This document shows, piece after piece, positions 7,468 to 15,009 of a stretch of DNA of 25,166 bases; position 1 is the stretch's first letter; each line of letters opens with the position of its first letter. The notes below the pieces were generated by a model, which ran no database searches, had not been told where the DNA came from, and saw only the letters and a program-made list of their open reading frames with translations. A program made the translations under genes and the position numbers. The stretch comes from Thiohalospira sp046546335 (lineage in GTDB: Bacteria; Pseudomonadota; Gammaproteobacteria; Thiohalospirales; Thiohalospiraceae): NCBI RefSeq assembly GCF_046546335.1, contig NZ_JBKGYA010000008.1; one strand, given 5' to 3'.

Positions 7468-7776
7468 ATGCAGCAGCTCGACATCACCGGCCACCACGTA
7501 GAGATCACCGATGCCCTGCGCAACTACGTCCAGGAGAAGATGGAGCGCCTCGTCCGCCACGGCGACGGCATCGGCAACGCCCACGTCGTCCTCAACGTGG
7601 AGCCCCACCAGCGCCAGCAGGCGGAGGGGACCATCCATGTCAGCGGCGCCGACCTCCACGCCGAGGCGGAGTCGGACGACCTCTACGCGGCCATCGACGC
7701 CCTCGTCGACAAGCTGGACCGCCAGCTCACCAAGCACCGCGACAAGATCCAAGACAAGCACCATGGCAAGGGCTGA
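7468..7776 (+). CDS. hpf: Ribosome hibernation promoting factor (short form)
   Basis: Binds the 30S decoding region in stationary phase and promotes 100S dimers. The 102-residue length and the absence of a C-terminal dimerisation domain make it the short HPF/YhbH type. The ITGHHVEITDALRNYVQEKM start and LYAAIDALVDKLDRQL helix are typical, and the tail is Lys/His-rich. It lies directly after rpoN, as in enterics. The last 14 bases overlap ptsN in another frame. Confidence 0.95.
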   Translation: MQQLDITGHHVEITDALRNYVQEKMERLVRHGDGIGNAHVVLNVEPHQRQQAEGTIHVSGADLHAEAESDDLYAAIDALVDKLDRQLTKHRDKIQDKHHGKG

Positions 7777-8260
7777 GGCGAGCCACTCCAGCGGTGACGG
7801 CGCCGCCTCCCTGGCCCTGGGCGAGATCCTCGACCCCGGCCGGGTAGCGCTGGACGTCGCCGCTGCCAGCAAGAAGCGGACCCTCGAGACCGTCGCCGAT
7901 CTGCTCGCCGACGACGACCTCTCCCGGGATGCCATCTTCGACGCCCTGCTGGGGCGGGAGCGGCTGGGCTCCACCGGTCTCGGACAGGGCGTCGCCCTGC
8001 CCCACGGCCGGGTGCCGGGCAATGACCGCACCCGGGGCGCCTTCCTGCGCCTGGACGGCGGCGTGGACTTCGACGCCCAGGACCAGCAGCCGGTGGACCT
8101 GGTCTTCGGCCTGGTGGTCCCCGAGGCCTCCACGGAGACCCACCTCCAGACCCTGGCCGCCATGGCCCGGCTGTTCAGCGACGAGGCCGTCTGCCAGCAA
8201 CTACGGCAGGCGGAGACGGCCTCGGAGGCCCACCGGCTCCTCGTGGGCGGGGTCGACTGA
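7763..8260 (+). CDS. ptsN: Nitrogen-regulatory PTS EIIA component (EIIA-Ntr)
   Basis: A regulatory phosphoacceptor of the PTS-Ntr branch, controlling for example potassium uptake and nitrogen signalling in relatives. The 165-residue protein has a PTS EIIA type-2 domain with active-site His81 in the motif GVALPHGRV. The start at ATG 7763 overlaps the hpf end by 14 bases; the first 18 residues are poorly conserved and the true start could be slightly later. It is followed 1 base later by hprK. No sugar permease (EIIB/C) is near, fitting a regulatory role. Confidence 0.95.
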   Translation: MARAEASHSSGDGAASLALGEILDPGRVALDVAAASKKRTLETVADLLADDDLSRDAIFDALLGRERLGSTGLGQGVALPHGRVPGNDRTRGAFLRLDGGVDFDAQDQQPVDLVFGLVVPEASTETHLQTLAAMARLFSDEAVCQQLRQAETASEAHRLLVGGVD

Positions 8261-8261
8261 C

Positions 8262-9206
8262 ATGGAGCGGGGCGTCGGTGTCGGTGACCTCCTCCGCCTG
8301 GCCGGCAAGCCCCTGGGACTGCGCCGGCTGGATACCACCGACGCGACTCCCGCCTGCCTGCTGGCGGCCGATGACGACGCCGCCCTGGTCGGCCCCTTCA
8401 ACCCGGTTCGCCCCCCCTGCATCCAGGTGGTGGGCACCGTGGAGCGGGACTACCTCGCCGGTCTCGGCAAGAACTCCCTGGCCGACGCCCTGACCACGCT
8501 GGTCCAGCCGGAGCGCATCGTCATCCTCGCCGACGGCATCGACCCCCCCACGGCGCTGGAAGAGCGGGTCAGCGCCACCGGCACGGCCCTGCTGGCCAGC
8601 GATGCCCCGACCCACACCGTCATCAACACCCTGCGCCACCTCCTGGCGCGGGACACGGCCCGGATGACCACCCTCCACGGCGTCTACCTGGAGGTCCTCG
8701 GCCTGGGCGTCCTCCTCACCGGCTCCAGCGCCGTGGGCAAGAGCGAGCTGGCCCTGGAGCTCATCAGCCGCGGCCACCGCCTGGTGGCCGACGACGCCCC
8801 GCGCTTCCGCCGCGTGGACCCGGAGACGGTGAACGGCCACTGCCCCGAGACCCTGCGCGGCTTCCTGGAGGTCCGCGGCCTCGGGGTGCTCGACATCCCC
8901 GCGATGTTCGGCGAGAGCGCCCTGAAGGCGAGCAAGAACCTGCGCCTGATCGTGGACCTGCAGCCCTTCGAGGCGGTCTCCCTGGATGTCGATGCGCGCC
9001 TGCGCGGGGCCCGGCGGGACCAGGAGGTGCTGGGGGTCACGGTCCCGGCCATCACCCTGCCGGTGGCGCCGGGGCGCAACCTGGCCGTGCTGGTGGAGGG
9101 GGCGGTACGCAATCACATCCTGGCCCAGAGCGGGTATGATGCCGCCAGCGCATTCATGGAGAAGCAGCGGGCGATGATGCATTCCGACGGCGGGAGCGGC
9201 CCATGA
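8262..9206 (+). CDS. hprK: HPr kinase/phosphorylase
   Basis: A bifunctional enzyme that phosphorylates HPr on Ser46 with ATP and removes that phosphate by phosphorolysis. The 314-residue protein has a variable N-terminal domain and a kinase domain with P-loop GSSAVGKS (154-161), His139, Asp177-Asp178 and the signature EVRGLGVLDI (203-212). Its target Ser46 is present in the HPr encoded 1.2 kb downstream, so the pair looks functional. The stop overlaps rapZ (ATGA). HprK occurs in only some gammaproteobacteria. Confidence 0.96.
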   Translation: MERGVGVGDLLRLAGKPLGLRRLDTTDATPACLLAADDDAALVGPFNPVRPPCIQVVGTVERDYLAGLGKNSLADALTTLVQPERIVILADGIDPPTALEERVSATGTALLASDAPTHTVINTLRHLLARDTARMTTLHGVYLEVLGLGVLLTGSSAVGKSELALELISRGHRLVADDAPRFRRVDPETVNGHCPETLRGFLEVRGLGVLDIPAMFGESALKASKNLRLIVDLQPFEAVSLDVDARLRGARRDQEVLGVTVPAITLPVAPGRNLAVLVEGAVRNHILAQSGYDAASAFMEKQRAMMHSDGGSGP

Positions 9207-10057
9207 AGCTGGTCGTGGTCAGCGGGCTTTCCGGGTCGGGCAAGAGCGTGGCCCTCCACGTCCTGGAGGACCTGGGCTACTACTGCATCGACAACCTGCC
9301 CCTGGGACTGCTCACGGCCCTGGGCGGTCAGCTCTCCGGCCCCGGCGGCCGGACCCCCGAGCGGGTGGCCGTGGGCATCGACGCCCGCAACCTCGCCGGC
9401 GACCTGGAGCGCTTCCCCGCCATGCTGGAGGAGCTGGCCGGCCAGGGCTTCGAGAGCGAGACCCTGTTCTTCTTCGCCGAGCGCGAGACCCTGCTCAAGC
9501 GCTTCTCGGAGACCCGGCGCAAGCACCCGCTCACCGACGGCTCCCTGCCCCTGGCCGACGCCATCGACGCGGAGTGGCGGCTGCTGGAGCCCATCGCGGC
9601 CAACGCGGCCCTGCACATCGATACCAGCCACACCAACGTCCACGAGCTGCGCGATCTCATCACCAGCCGCGTGGGGCGCGAGGACGGCGGGCTCTCCCTG
9701 CAGTTCCTCTCCTTCGGCTTCAAGCACGGCGTACCGGCGGATGCCGACTTCGTCTTCGACATCCGCTGCCTCCCCAACCCCCACTGGGAGCCGGAGCTGC
9801 GTGCCCTCACCGGCCGCGACTTCGCCGTGGCCGACTACCTGGAGGGGCAGCCGCTGGTGGAGCAGATGTACGCCCAGATCCGCGACTTCCTCGCCACCTG
9901 GCTGCCCCACTTCCAGCGCGACAACCGCAGCTACGTCACCGTGGCCCTCGGCTGCACCGGGGGCCAGCACCGCTCGGTCTACTTCGCCGAGCGGCTGGGG
10001 GCCCACTTCCAGGACCAGCTCGACGCAGTCCAGGTTCGCCACCGGGAGGTCCCGTAA
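9203..10057 (+). CDS. rapZ: RNase adapter protein RapZ (P-loop nucleotide-binding)
   Basis: In enterics RapZ guides RNase E to the sRNA GlmZ and senses glucosamine-6-phosphate; outside enterics the RNA partners are unknown. The 284-residue protein has Walker A GLSGSGKS (8-15) and the conserved C-terminal metabolite-binding loop GCTGGQHRSVY (Cys251, His256). Length and both domains are complete. It overlaps hprK by 4 bases and shares one base with the following EIIA gene (TAATG), so translation is probably coupled. Confidence 0.96.
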   Translation: MKLVVVSGLSGSGKSVALHVLEDLGYYCIDNLPLGLLTALGGQLSGPGGRTPERVAVGIDARNLAGDLERFPAMLEELAGQGFESETLFFFAERETLLKRFSETRRKHPLTDGSLPLADAIDAEWRLLEPIAANAALHIDTSHTNVHELRDLITSRVGREDGGLSLQFLSFGFKHGVPADADFVFDIRCLPNPHWEPELRALTGRDFAVADYLEGQPLVEQMYAQIRDFLATWLPHFQRDNRSYVTVALGCTGGQHRSVYFAERLGAHFQDQLDAVQVRHREVP

Positions 10058-10443
10058 TGGTCGGTCTGCTCGTCATTACCCACGCCCGCATCGGCGACGC
10101 CCTGCTGGATACCGCCCGCACCATGCTGGGGCCACCGCCGCTGCTCACCGAGGTCCTGTCGGTCCCCCAGGACTGCGACCCCGAGGCCATGCTCGCCGAG
10201 GCGCGCCAGCGCCGGTCGGAGGTGGACGACGGCAGCGGCGTCCTGGTGCTCACCGACATGTACGGCTCCACCCCCTCCAATATCGCCGGCCGCCTGCTCG
10301 GCGACGGCCAGCTCCGGCTGGTCGCCGGCATCAACCTCCCCATGCTGGTCCGGGTCTTCAACTACCCCGGCCTCTCCCTGGAGGCCCTGGCCGACAAGGC
10401 CATCAGCGGCGGCCGCGAGGGCGTCCTGAGCAACCCCCTGTGA
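10057..10443 (+). CDS. Mannose-family PTS EIIA domain protein
   Basis: A 128-residue single EIIA domain of the mannose/fructose (EIIA-Man) family. The phosphoacceptor is His9 in LLVITHARIG. The segment VLVLTDMYGSTPSNI is the family's second conserved block, and ALADKAISGGREGV closes the domain. No EIIB, EIIC or EIID partner is nearby, so it is likely a regulatory phosphocarrier receiving phosphate from HPr, as in the beta-proteobacterial and Xanthomonas-type clusters. The ATG overlaps the rapZ stop (TAATG). Confidence 0.93.
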   Translation: MVGLLVITHARIGDALLDTARTMLGPPPLLTEVLSVPQDCDPEAMLAEARQRRSEVDDGSGVLVLTDMYGSTPSNIAGRLLGDGQLRLVAGINLPMLVRVFNYPGLSLEALADKAISGGREGVLSNPL

Positions 10444-10451
10444 GTCCCGCC

Positions 10452-10721
10452 ATGCCCAGCCGCGAGGTCGAGATCATCAACCGCCTGGGGCTGCACGCCC
10501 GCGCCGCCGCCAAGTTCGTCAACACCGCCGGCGAATACGCCGCCGACCTGGAGGTGGAGCGCGACGGCCAGCGCGTCAACGGCAAGAGCATCATGGGGGT
10601 GATGATGCTCGCCGCCGGCCAGGGCTCCACCCTCACCCTGCACGCCGAGGGCGCGGATGCCGAGGCCCTGCTCGACGGCCTGGAGGCGCTCATCGCCGAC
10701 CGCTTCGGCGAGGGGGAATAG
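10452..10721 (+). CDS. ptsH: Phosphocarrier protein HPr
   Basis: An 89-residue HPr. His15, which accepts phosphate from Enzyme I, lies in NRLGLHARAA. Ser46, the HprK site, lies in NGKSIMGV. Both regulatory sites are therefore intact. It follows the mannose-type EIIA by 8 bases. In many related clusters the next gene is ptsI (Enzyme I); here the next gene is mgtE after 74 bases, so the phosphoryl donor must be encoded elsewhere or be a PtsP-type enzyme. The ribosome site is weak. Confidence 0.96.
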   Translation: MPSREVEIINRLGLHARAAAKFVNTAGEYAADLEVERDGQRVNGKSIMGVMMLAAGQGSTLTLHAEGADAEALLDGLEALIADRFGEGE

Positions 10722-10740
10722 GCGCCGAGCGGCCCTCCCA

Positions 10741-10771
10741 CTGCGCACGGCGCCCGGGGCTCTGGTACACT
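10741..10771 (+). promoter_or_regulatory. Probable promoter of mgtE
   Basis: The 74-base gap between ptsH and mgtE contains TGGTACACT, with a -10 TACACT at 10766-10771 and an extended TG, 24 bases before the ATG. CTGCGC at 10741-10746 is a weak -35 at 19-base spacing. The octamer GGTACACT is identical to the one before kdsD. Confidence 0.45.
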
Positions 10772-10795
10772 CCGGCCGGATAGCGAGGGGGGCCC

Positions 10796-12163
10796 ATGGT
10801 CGACGCGGCGGAAGAGACAATCCAGTCCGAATCCGACGAGCTGCGCCGCGAGTTCGTGCAGGCGCTGGAGTCGGGGGACCACGCCGCCGCCGGTGACCGC
10901 GTCGCCGATCTCCACCCCGCCGAGATCGCCCACCTGCTGGAGTCGCTGCCGGCCGCCGACCGCGAGCCGGCGTGGCAGGTCATCCGCGACCGCTTCCACG
11001 CCGACATCCTCAGCTACCTCAACGACGACCTGCGGGCGGAACTCCTCCACCGCCTCTCCCCGGAGGAGCTGGTGGAGGCGGCGCAGCAGCTCGACATCGA
11101 CGACCTGGCGGACGTCCTCCCGGACATGCCCGACGCCGCCATCCAGGCGGTCCTCAACAGCCTCGACGAGCAGCGCCGCACCCGCCTGGATACCGCCCTG
11201 GCCTACCCCGAGGACAGCGCCGGCGGCCTGATGAACCTGGACGCGGTGACCGTCCGCGGCAACATCACCGTGGACGTGGTCCTGCGCTACCTGCGCCGCC
11301 TGGGCGAACTCCCCGACGCCACCGACACCCTGTTCGTGGTCAGCCGCGAGGGGCGCTATCTGGGCCACCTGCCGCTGTCGGAGCTGGTCACCGCCGAGCC
11401 GGGGCTCACCGTGGCGGAGGTCATGCGCCGGGACCTGGACGGCATCCCCGGGGAGACGCCGGCCCACGACGTGGCCAAGCGCTTCGAGCACCGCGACCTC
11501 ATCTCCGCCCCGGTGGTGGACACCGACGGGACGCTCCTCGGCCGCATCACCATCGACGACGTGGTCGACGTCATCCGCGACGAGGGCGAGCACTCCTTCC
11601 TGAGCATGGCCGGCGTCCAGGACGAGGAGGACATGTTCGCCCCCATCCGCGCCTCGGCCCGGCGGCGGGTCATCTGGCTGGGGCTGAACATGGTCGCCGC
11701 CTTCGTCGCCGCCCGGGTCATCGGCCTGTTCGAGGCGAGCCTGCAGCAGGCGGTGGCCCTCGCGGTCCTGATGCCGGTGGTCGCCAGCATGGGCGGGATC
11801 GCCGGCAACCAGACCCTGGCGCTGGTGATCCGCGGCCTCGCCCTGGACCAGATCGGACCGGGCAACACCCTCAAGCTCCTGCGCAAGGAGATCCTCGTCG
11901 GCCTCCTGAATGGCCTGGGCCTGTCGGTGGTCATCGCCGCCGTGGCCTGGGTCTGGTTCGGCGACCCCGCCCTGGGCGGCGTCATCGCCCTGGCGCTGAT
12001 CATCAACCTCTTCATGGCCGCGGTGGCGGGGACGGTGATCCCGCTGCTGCTGCGCCGCCTGGGCGGCGACCCGGCCCTGGGCGGCGGCATGCTGCTGATG
12101 ACCGTCACCGACGTCACCGGCTTCGGCGTCTTCCTGGGGCTCGCCACCCTGCTGCTGCTGTAA
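10796..12163 (+). CDS. mgtE: MgtE-family magnesium transporter
   Basis: A Mg2+ (and related divalent cation) channel gated by cytoplasmic Mg2+. The 455-residue protein has an acidic N domain of superhelical repeats (about 20-125), a CBS pair (about 135-255, Mg2+ sensing), a plug helix region, then five membrane helices (about 295-455). The pore signature MPVVASMGGIAGNQ and the TM5 segment TVTDVTGFGVFLGLAT with its conserved Asp are present. Position downstream of HPr is shared with Xanthomonas-type PTS clusters, where ptsI normally intervenes. A GGAGG-type ribosome site is not evident; GAGGGGGG (10786-10793) may serve. Confidence 0.95.
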   Translation: MVDAAEETIQSESDELRREFVQALESGDHAAAGDRVADLHPAEIAHLLESLPAADREPAWQVIRDRFHADILSYLNDDLRAELLHRLSPEELVEAAQQLDIDDLADVLPDMPDAAIQAVLNSLDEQRRTRLDTALAYPEDSAGGLMNLDAVTVRGNITVDVVLRYLRRLGELPDATDTLFVVSREGRYLGHLPLSELVTAEPGLTVAEVMRRDLDGIPGETPAHDVAKRFEHRDLISAPVVDTDGTLLGRITIDDVVDVIRDEGEHSFLSMAGVQDEEDMFAPIRASARRRVIWLGLNMVAAFVAARVIGLFEASLQQAVALAVLMPVVASMGGIAGNQTLALVIRGLALDQIGPGNTLKLLRKEILVGLLNGLGLSVVIAAVAWVWFGDPALGGVIALALIINLFMAAVAGTVIPLLLRRLGGDPALGGGMLLMTVTDVTGFGVFLGLATLLLL

Positions 12164-12185
12164 TCGCACACCCCCGGAGGTATCC

Positions 12186-13595
12186 ATGGCGAACCAATAC
12201 GACCTGGCCATCATCGGCTCCGGCCCCGGCGGCTACCGCGCCGCCGTCCTGGGCGCCCTGCGCGGCCTCAAGGTGGCCATCGTGGAGAAGGACACCTGGG
12301 GCGGCTGCTGCCTCAACCGCGGCTGCGTCCCCAAGAAGGACTGGCACCACACCGCTCGGATCCTGGCCGCGGCCGAGGGCTTCGCCGACCGCGGGATCCG
12401 CGGGAGCCTGGAGCCGGACCTGGAGGCGGCCTGGGACCACCAGAAGGCGGTGGTCGAGGAGGTCCGGGGCAACTACACCGACTACATGAAGCGGCTGGGG
12501 ATCGCCGCCCACGTCGGCCGCGGCACCCTGGTGGATGCCCACACGGTGCGCGTGACCGGGGAGGATGGCGAGACCGACCTCACCGCCGACCACCTCATCC
12601 TGGCCACCGGCTCCCACGCCCGGGTCCCGGAGGGGATCATCCCCGAGAGCGGCCGGATCCTCACCACCGACATGCTCTTCGAAGAGCGCCCCCCCGAGGG
12701 CCGCCGGGTGGCCCTGGCCGGCGGCGGGGTCATCGGGACCGAGCTGGCCTGGATCCTCACCCGCCTGGGCTGCGAGGTGACCTGGGTCATGGGGTCGAAG
12801 CCCCTGCGCGGCACCGGCTTCACCCCCCAGGCCCTGCGCACCCTGGAGGCTGCGCTCACCCGCGAGGGGGTGCGAGCCCAGACCGACCGGCGCCTGGCCG
12901 GCGCCCGGGTGACCGGCGACGGCGTCGCCGTGGAGCTGGCCGACGGCGCCACCGAGGAGGTGGACTGGCTCCTGCTGGGCACCGGCCGCGTCCCCCACAC
13001 CGCCGGCCTGGAGCCGGCGGCGGCCGGCGTGGAGCTGGATGCCGACGGCTTCATCACCACGGGCCCCGACCTGCGCACCGCCGCCGGCCACATCTTCGCC
13101 ATCGGCGATGTCCGCACCCCCATCATGACCGCCAACCAGGCCCTGGCCGACGCCACCACGGCGGTGGAGAACATCGTCACCGGCAGCAGCCGGGAGACCC
13201 CGGAGAAGCGCGTCCCCTGGGCGGTCTACAGCGCCGTGGAGCTGGCCCGGGTGGGCATGGACGACGAGACCGCCGAGGACGAGGGCTGGGAGCCGGCGGT
13301 GGGCTTCGCCGCCTTCGAGACCTCCCCGCGCGCCCTGGGCCAGGGGGATGCCGAGGGCCACGTCCGGCTGCTGGCCGACATGGACGAGGGGACGCTGCTG
13401 GGGACCGAGATCGTCGGCGACGAGGCCGCCGAGCTCATCCACCTGGCTGCCCTGGCGCCGGACCCCGACAGCGCCCTGGCGCTGCTCGCCGGCGGCCCCT
13501 GGAACCACCCCACCCGGGGCGAGGAGCTGGGCAACGCCGCCGAGACCATGGCGGCCCAGTGGGGGATGGGGGAGTTCGTCTTCCCCGAGGACTGA
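12186..13595 (+). CDS. FAD/NAD(P) dithiol-disulfide oxidoreductase (dihydrolipoyl dehydrogenase/glutathione reductase family)
   Basis: A 469-residue class I pyridine nucleotide-disulfide oxidoreductase: FAD GxGxxG (IGSGPGGYRA, from 9), redox pair Cys-x4-Cys in CCLNRGC, NAD(P) GxGxxG (GGGVIGTELA, about 178), an FAD-binding FAIGDV and a C-terminal dimer domain with the active-site His in HPTRGEE. Features are mixed. The redox helix reads GCVPKKDWHH, and GCVPKK is the glutathione-reductase form (lipoyl dehydrogenases usually have GCIPSK). HPTxxEE is also reductase-like. The NAD(P) fold lacks the Glu typical of NAD-specific enzymes. No lipoyl-protein or dehydrogenase-complex gene is adjacent, so the substrate is unknown. 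A clear GGAGG precedes the ATG. Confidence 0.85.
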   Translation: MANQYDLAIIGSGPGGYRAAVLGALRGLKVAIVEKDTWGGCCLNRGCVPKKDWHHTARILAAAEGFADRGIRGSLEPDLEAAWDHQKAVVEEVRGNYTDYMKRLGIAAHVGRGTLVDAHTVRVTGEDGETDLTADHLILATGSHARVPEGIIPESGRILTTDMLFEERPPEGRRVALAGGGVIGTELAWILTRLGCEVTWVMGSKPLRGTGFTPQALRTLEAALTREGVRAQTDRRLAGARVTGDGVAVELADGATEEVDWLLLGTGRVPHTAGLEPAAAGVELDADGFITTGPDLRTAAGHIFAIGDVRTPIMTANQALADATTAVENIVTGSSRETPEKRVPWAVYSAVELARVGMDDETAEDEGWEPAVGFAAFETSPRALGQGDAEGHVRLLADMDEGTLLGTEIVGDEAAELIHLAALAPDPDSALALLAGGPWNHPTRGEELGNAAETMAAQWGMGEFVFPED

Positions 13596-13640
13596 GCCTC
13601 GTCTGCCCCCGAGCGAACGGATTACACGGATGGTATGTAT

Positions 13641-13811
13641 GGCAGGGCGTCCGCATACTCGGAGGCGGCTGGTGCCAGTCCCTGATGCCAGGTACGCCGT
13701 AAAGACCTCCCTGTCGGCTCGACGGCAGCATCCCTGCTGCCGACGACCTGGTATCAGGGACTGGCACCAGCCGCGAGGCCTTTTCAGAGCAAGTCCGCGG
13801 ACGCCCTGTCC
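13641..13811 (-). repeat. 171-bp palindromic repeat element, copy B (inverted)
   Basis: The best preserved copy, inverted relative to copies A and C. Terminal inverted repeats contain a perfect CAGGGCGTCCGC/GCGGACGCCCTG pair (13643-13654 and 13797-13808). Long arms 13665-13693 and 13746-13774 pair at 28 of 29 positions, with the remaining pair a G-T wobble. The core is 13694-13745 (52 nt) and differs from copy A at only two positions. It occupies the gap between two convergent genes, the oxidoreductase and nit, so it could also end transcription from both sides. No T-run follows the stem. Confidence 0.9.
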
Positions 13812-13822
13812 GCCAAGCCCAC

Positions 13823-14632
13823 TCAGCGGCGCCGGTGCTCCAGCGCCGGGAAGGTCCGGCGGACGCTGCGCTGGTAATCGGCGTTGCGGTCGGCGACCAC
13901 CACGCCGGAGCCGCTGGGGAGGCGGTCCAGTACCGTGCCCCAGGGGTCGATAATGGCCGAGTGGCCCCACGTCTGGCGACCGTTGGCGTGGTAGCCCCCC
14001 TGGGCGGGGGCCACCAGGTAGCAGAGGTTCTCGATGGCCCGGGCCCGGATGAGGACCTCCCAGTGGGCCCGGCCGGTGATGGCGGTGAAGGCGGAGGGGA
14101 CGATGAAGGTCTCCGCCCCGGCATCCACCAGCTCCCGGAAGAGCTCGGGGAAGCGCAGGTCGTAGCAGACCGCCAGCCCCAGGCGGCCGAAGGGGGAGTC
14201 CACCGCCACCACGGCATCCCCCGGCTCCAGGGTGCGGGACTCGGTATAGCTCTCGCCACTGTCCGCGAGATGGACGTCGAAGAGGTGGGACTTGTCATAG
14301 CGCGCTATCCGCTCGCCACGGTCGTCGAAGACCAGACAGGCGGGCCGCGCCCGCCGGCCGTCCGCGCTGGCGATGGGGACCGTCCCGCCCACCAGCCAGA
14401 CGCCGTTGCGCCGCGCCTGCTCGGCCAGGAACGCCTGGAGCGGACCGTCGCCGTCGGCCTCCGCTGCGGTGACCAGGTCGTCGTCGACCATCCCCATGAG
14501 GCCGAAGTTCTCCGGCAGGGCCACCAGCCCCGCACCGGCCCGGGCGGCGTCGGCGATGAGCCGCCCCGCCTCGATGAGGTTGGCCTGGCGATTCGGCCCC
14601 GAGGCCATCTGCACGGCTGCCAGTCTGCTCAC
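13823..14632 (-). CDS. Nit-type carbon-nitrogen hydrolase (likely deaminated glutathione amidase)
   Basis: A 269-residue nitrilase-superfamily amidase with the complete catalytic triad: Glu41 (LPENFG), Lys114 (RYDKSHLFDV) and Cys156 (VCYDLRFPELFR). The overall pattern is Nit1/Nit2-like, a family whose members hydrolyse deaminated glutathione as metabolite repair. The same gene follows rng-yhdP in other gammaproteobacteria. I start at GTG 14632, which overlaps the stop of the upstream gene (GTGA) and gives the family's N-terminus (AAVQMASGPN). The open frame extends further upstream but only through sequence coding in another frame. tldD, often next, is absent; copy B of the repeat follows. 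Confidence 0.92.
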   Translation of the reverse strand: MSRLAAVQMASGPNRQANLIEAGRLIADAARAGAGLVALPENFGLMGMVDDDLVTAAEADGDGPLQAFLAEQARRNGVWLVGGTVPIASADGRRARPACLVFDDRGERIARYDKSHLFDVHLADSGESYTESRTLEPGDAVVAVDSPFGRLGLAVCYDLRFPELFRELVDAGAETFIVPSAFTAITGRAHWEVLIRARAIENLCYLVAPAQGGYHANGRQTWGHSAIIDPWGTVLDRLPSGSGVVVADRNADYQRSVRRTFPALEHRRR

Positions 14633-15009
14633 TCCTCGTTCCCCTTCTCGGTCGTCTCGATGGTCAGCTCCAGCGCGGCAGCCTCGCCGCCGGGCCGTAG
14701 CCGGATGCGGTCCGGCGCTACCCCCAGGGACTGGAGCCGGGCGGCCAGCTCCCGCGCACGCAGGACCCCGCGATCCCCGCCGGAATGACGGATGATCAGC
14801 CGTTTGCCCGGCTCCGCGAGGTCGCGAACGACGCGCCGCAGTGGCTCCCAGGCGACCCACTCCGCCGGCCCCCGGGGTGTTTCCAGTTCGTCCAGCAGTA
14901 GACGAACCGGCTCCGGCCCGGATCCGGCCAGTGCAGATCCGGCCTGAAGACCGATGAGTACCAGCATCGATGCAGCCGTGAGCTTATCATGTGCGCGGAA
15001 CCGGCTCAT
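14629..15009 (-). CDS. Small predicted secreted protein of unknown function
   Basis: A 126-residue protein with a signal peptide (basic start MSRFRAHDK, hydrophobic stretch 13-25, cleavage likely after GSALA at 28), leaving a periplasmic domain of about 98 residues. The part ARELAARLQSLGVAPDRIRL resembles the helix and turn of OmpA-C/peptidoglycan-binding domains (the 'LxxxGVxxxRI' pattern), but the residues that bind diaminopimelate are not evident, so this is only a structural hint. The start overlaps the yhdP stop and its stop overlaps the nit start, so it is a genuine member of the maf-rng-yhdP-nit operon. I do not recognise a named family. Confidence 0.75.
   Translation of the reverse strand: MSRFRAHDKLTAASMLVLIGLQAGSALAGSGPEPVRLLLDELETPRGPAEWVAWEPLRRVVRDLAEPGKRLIIRHSGGDRGVLRARELAARLQSLGVAPDRIRLRPGGEAAALELTIETTEKGNEE

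Noticed and set aside
13614..13632. Direct repeat ACGGAT-TAC-ACGGAT in an AT-richer patch next to copy B
   Set aside because: Too short to separate from chance, seen once, and not flanking both ends of the element as a target duplication would.
13746..13775. Possible -24/-12 (sigma-54) promoter in repeat copy B (GGCACCAG region)
   Set aside because: The GG and GC dinucleotides are not at the required spacing and no gene follows in that direction.
12114..13970. 618-codon minus-strand frame opposite the oxidoreductase and across repeat copy B
   Set aside because: Antisense shadow of a conserved enzyme; no family resemblance and no plausible start.
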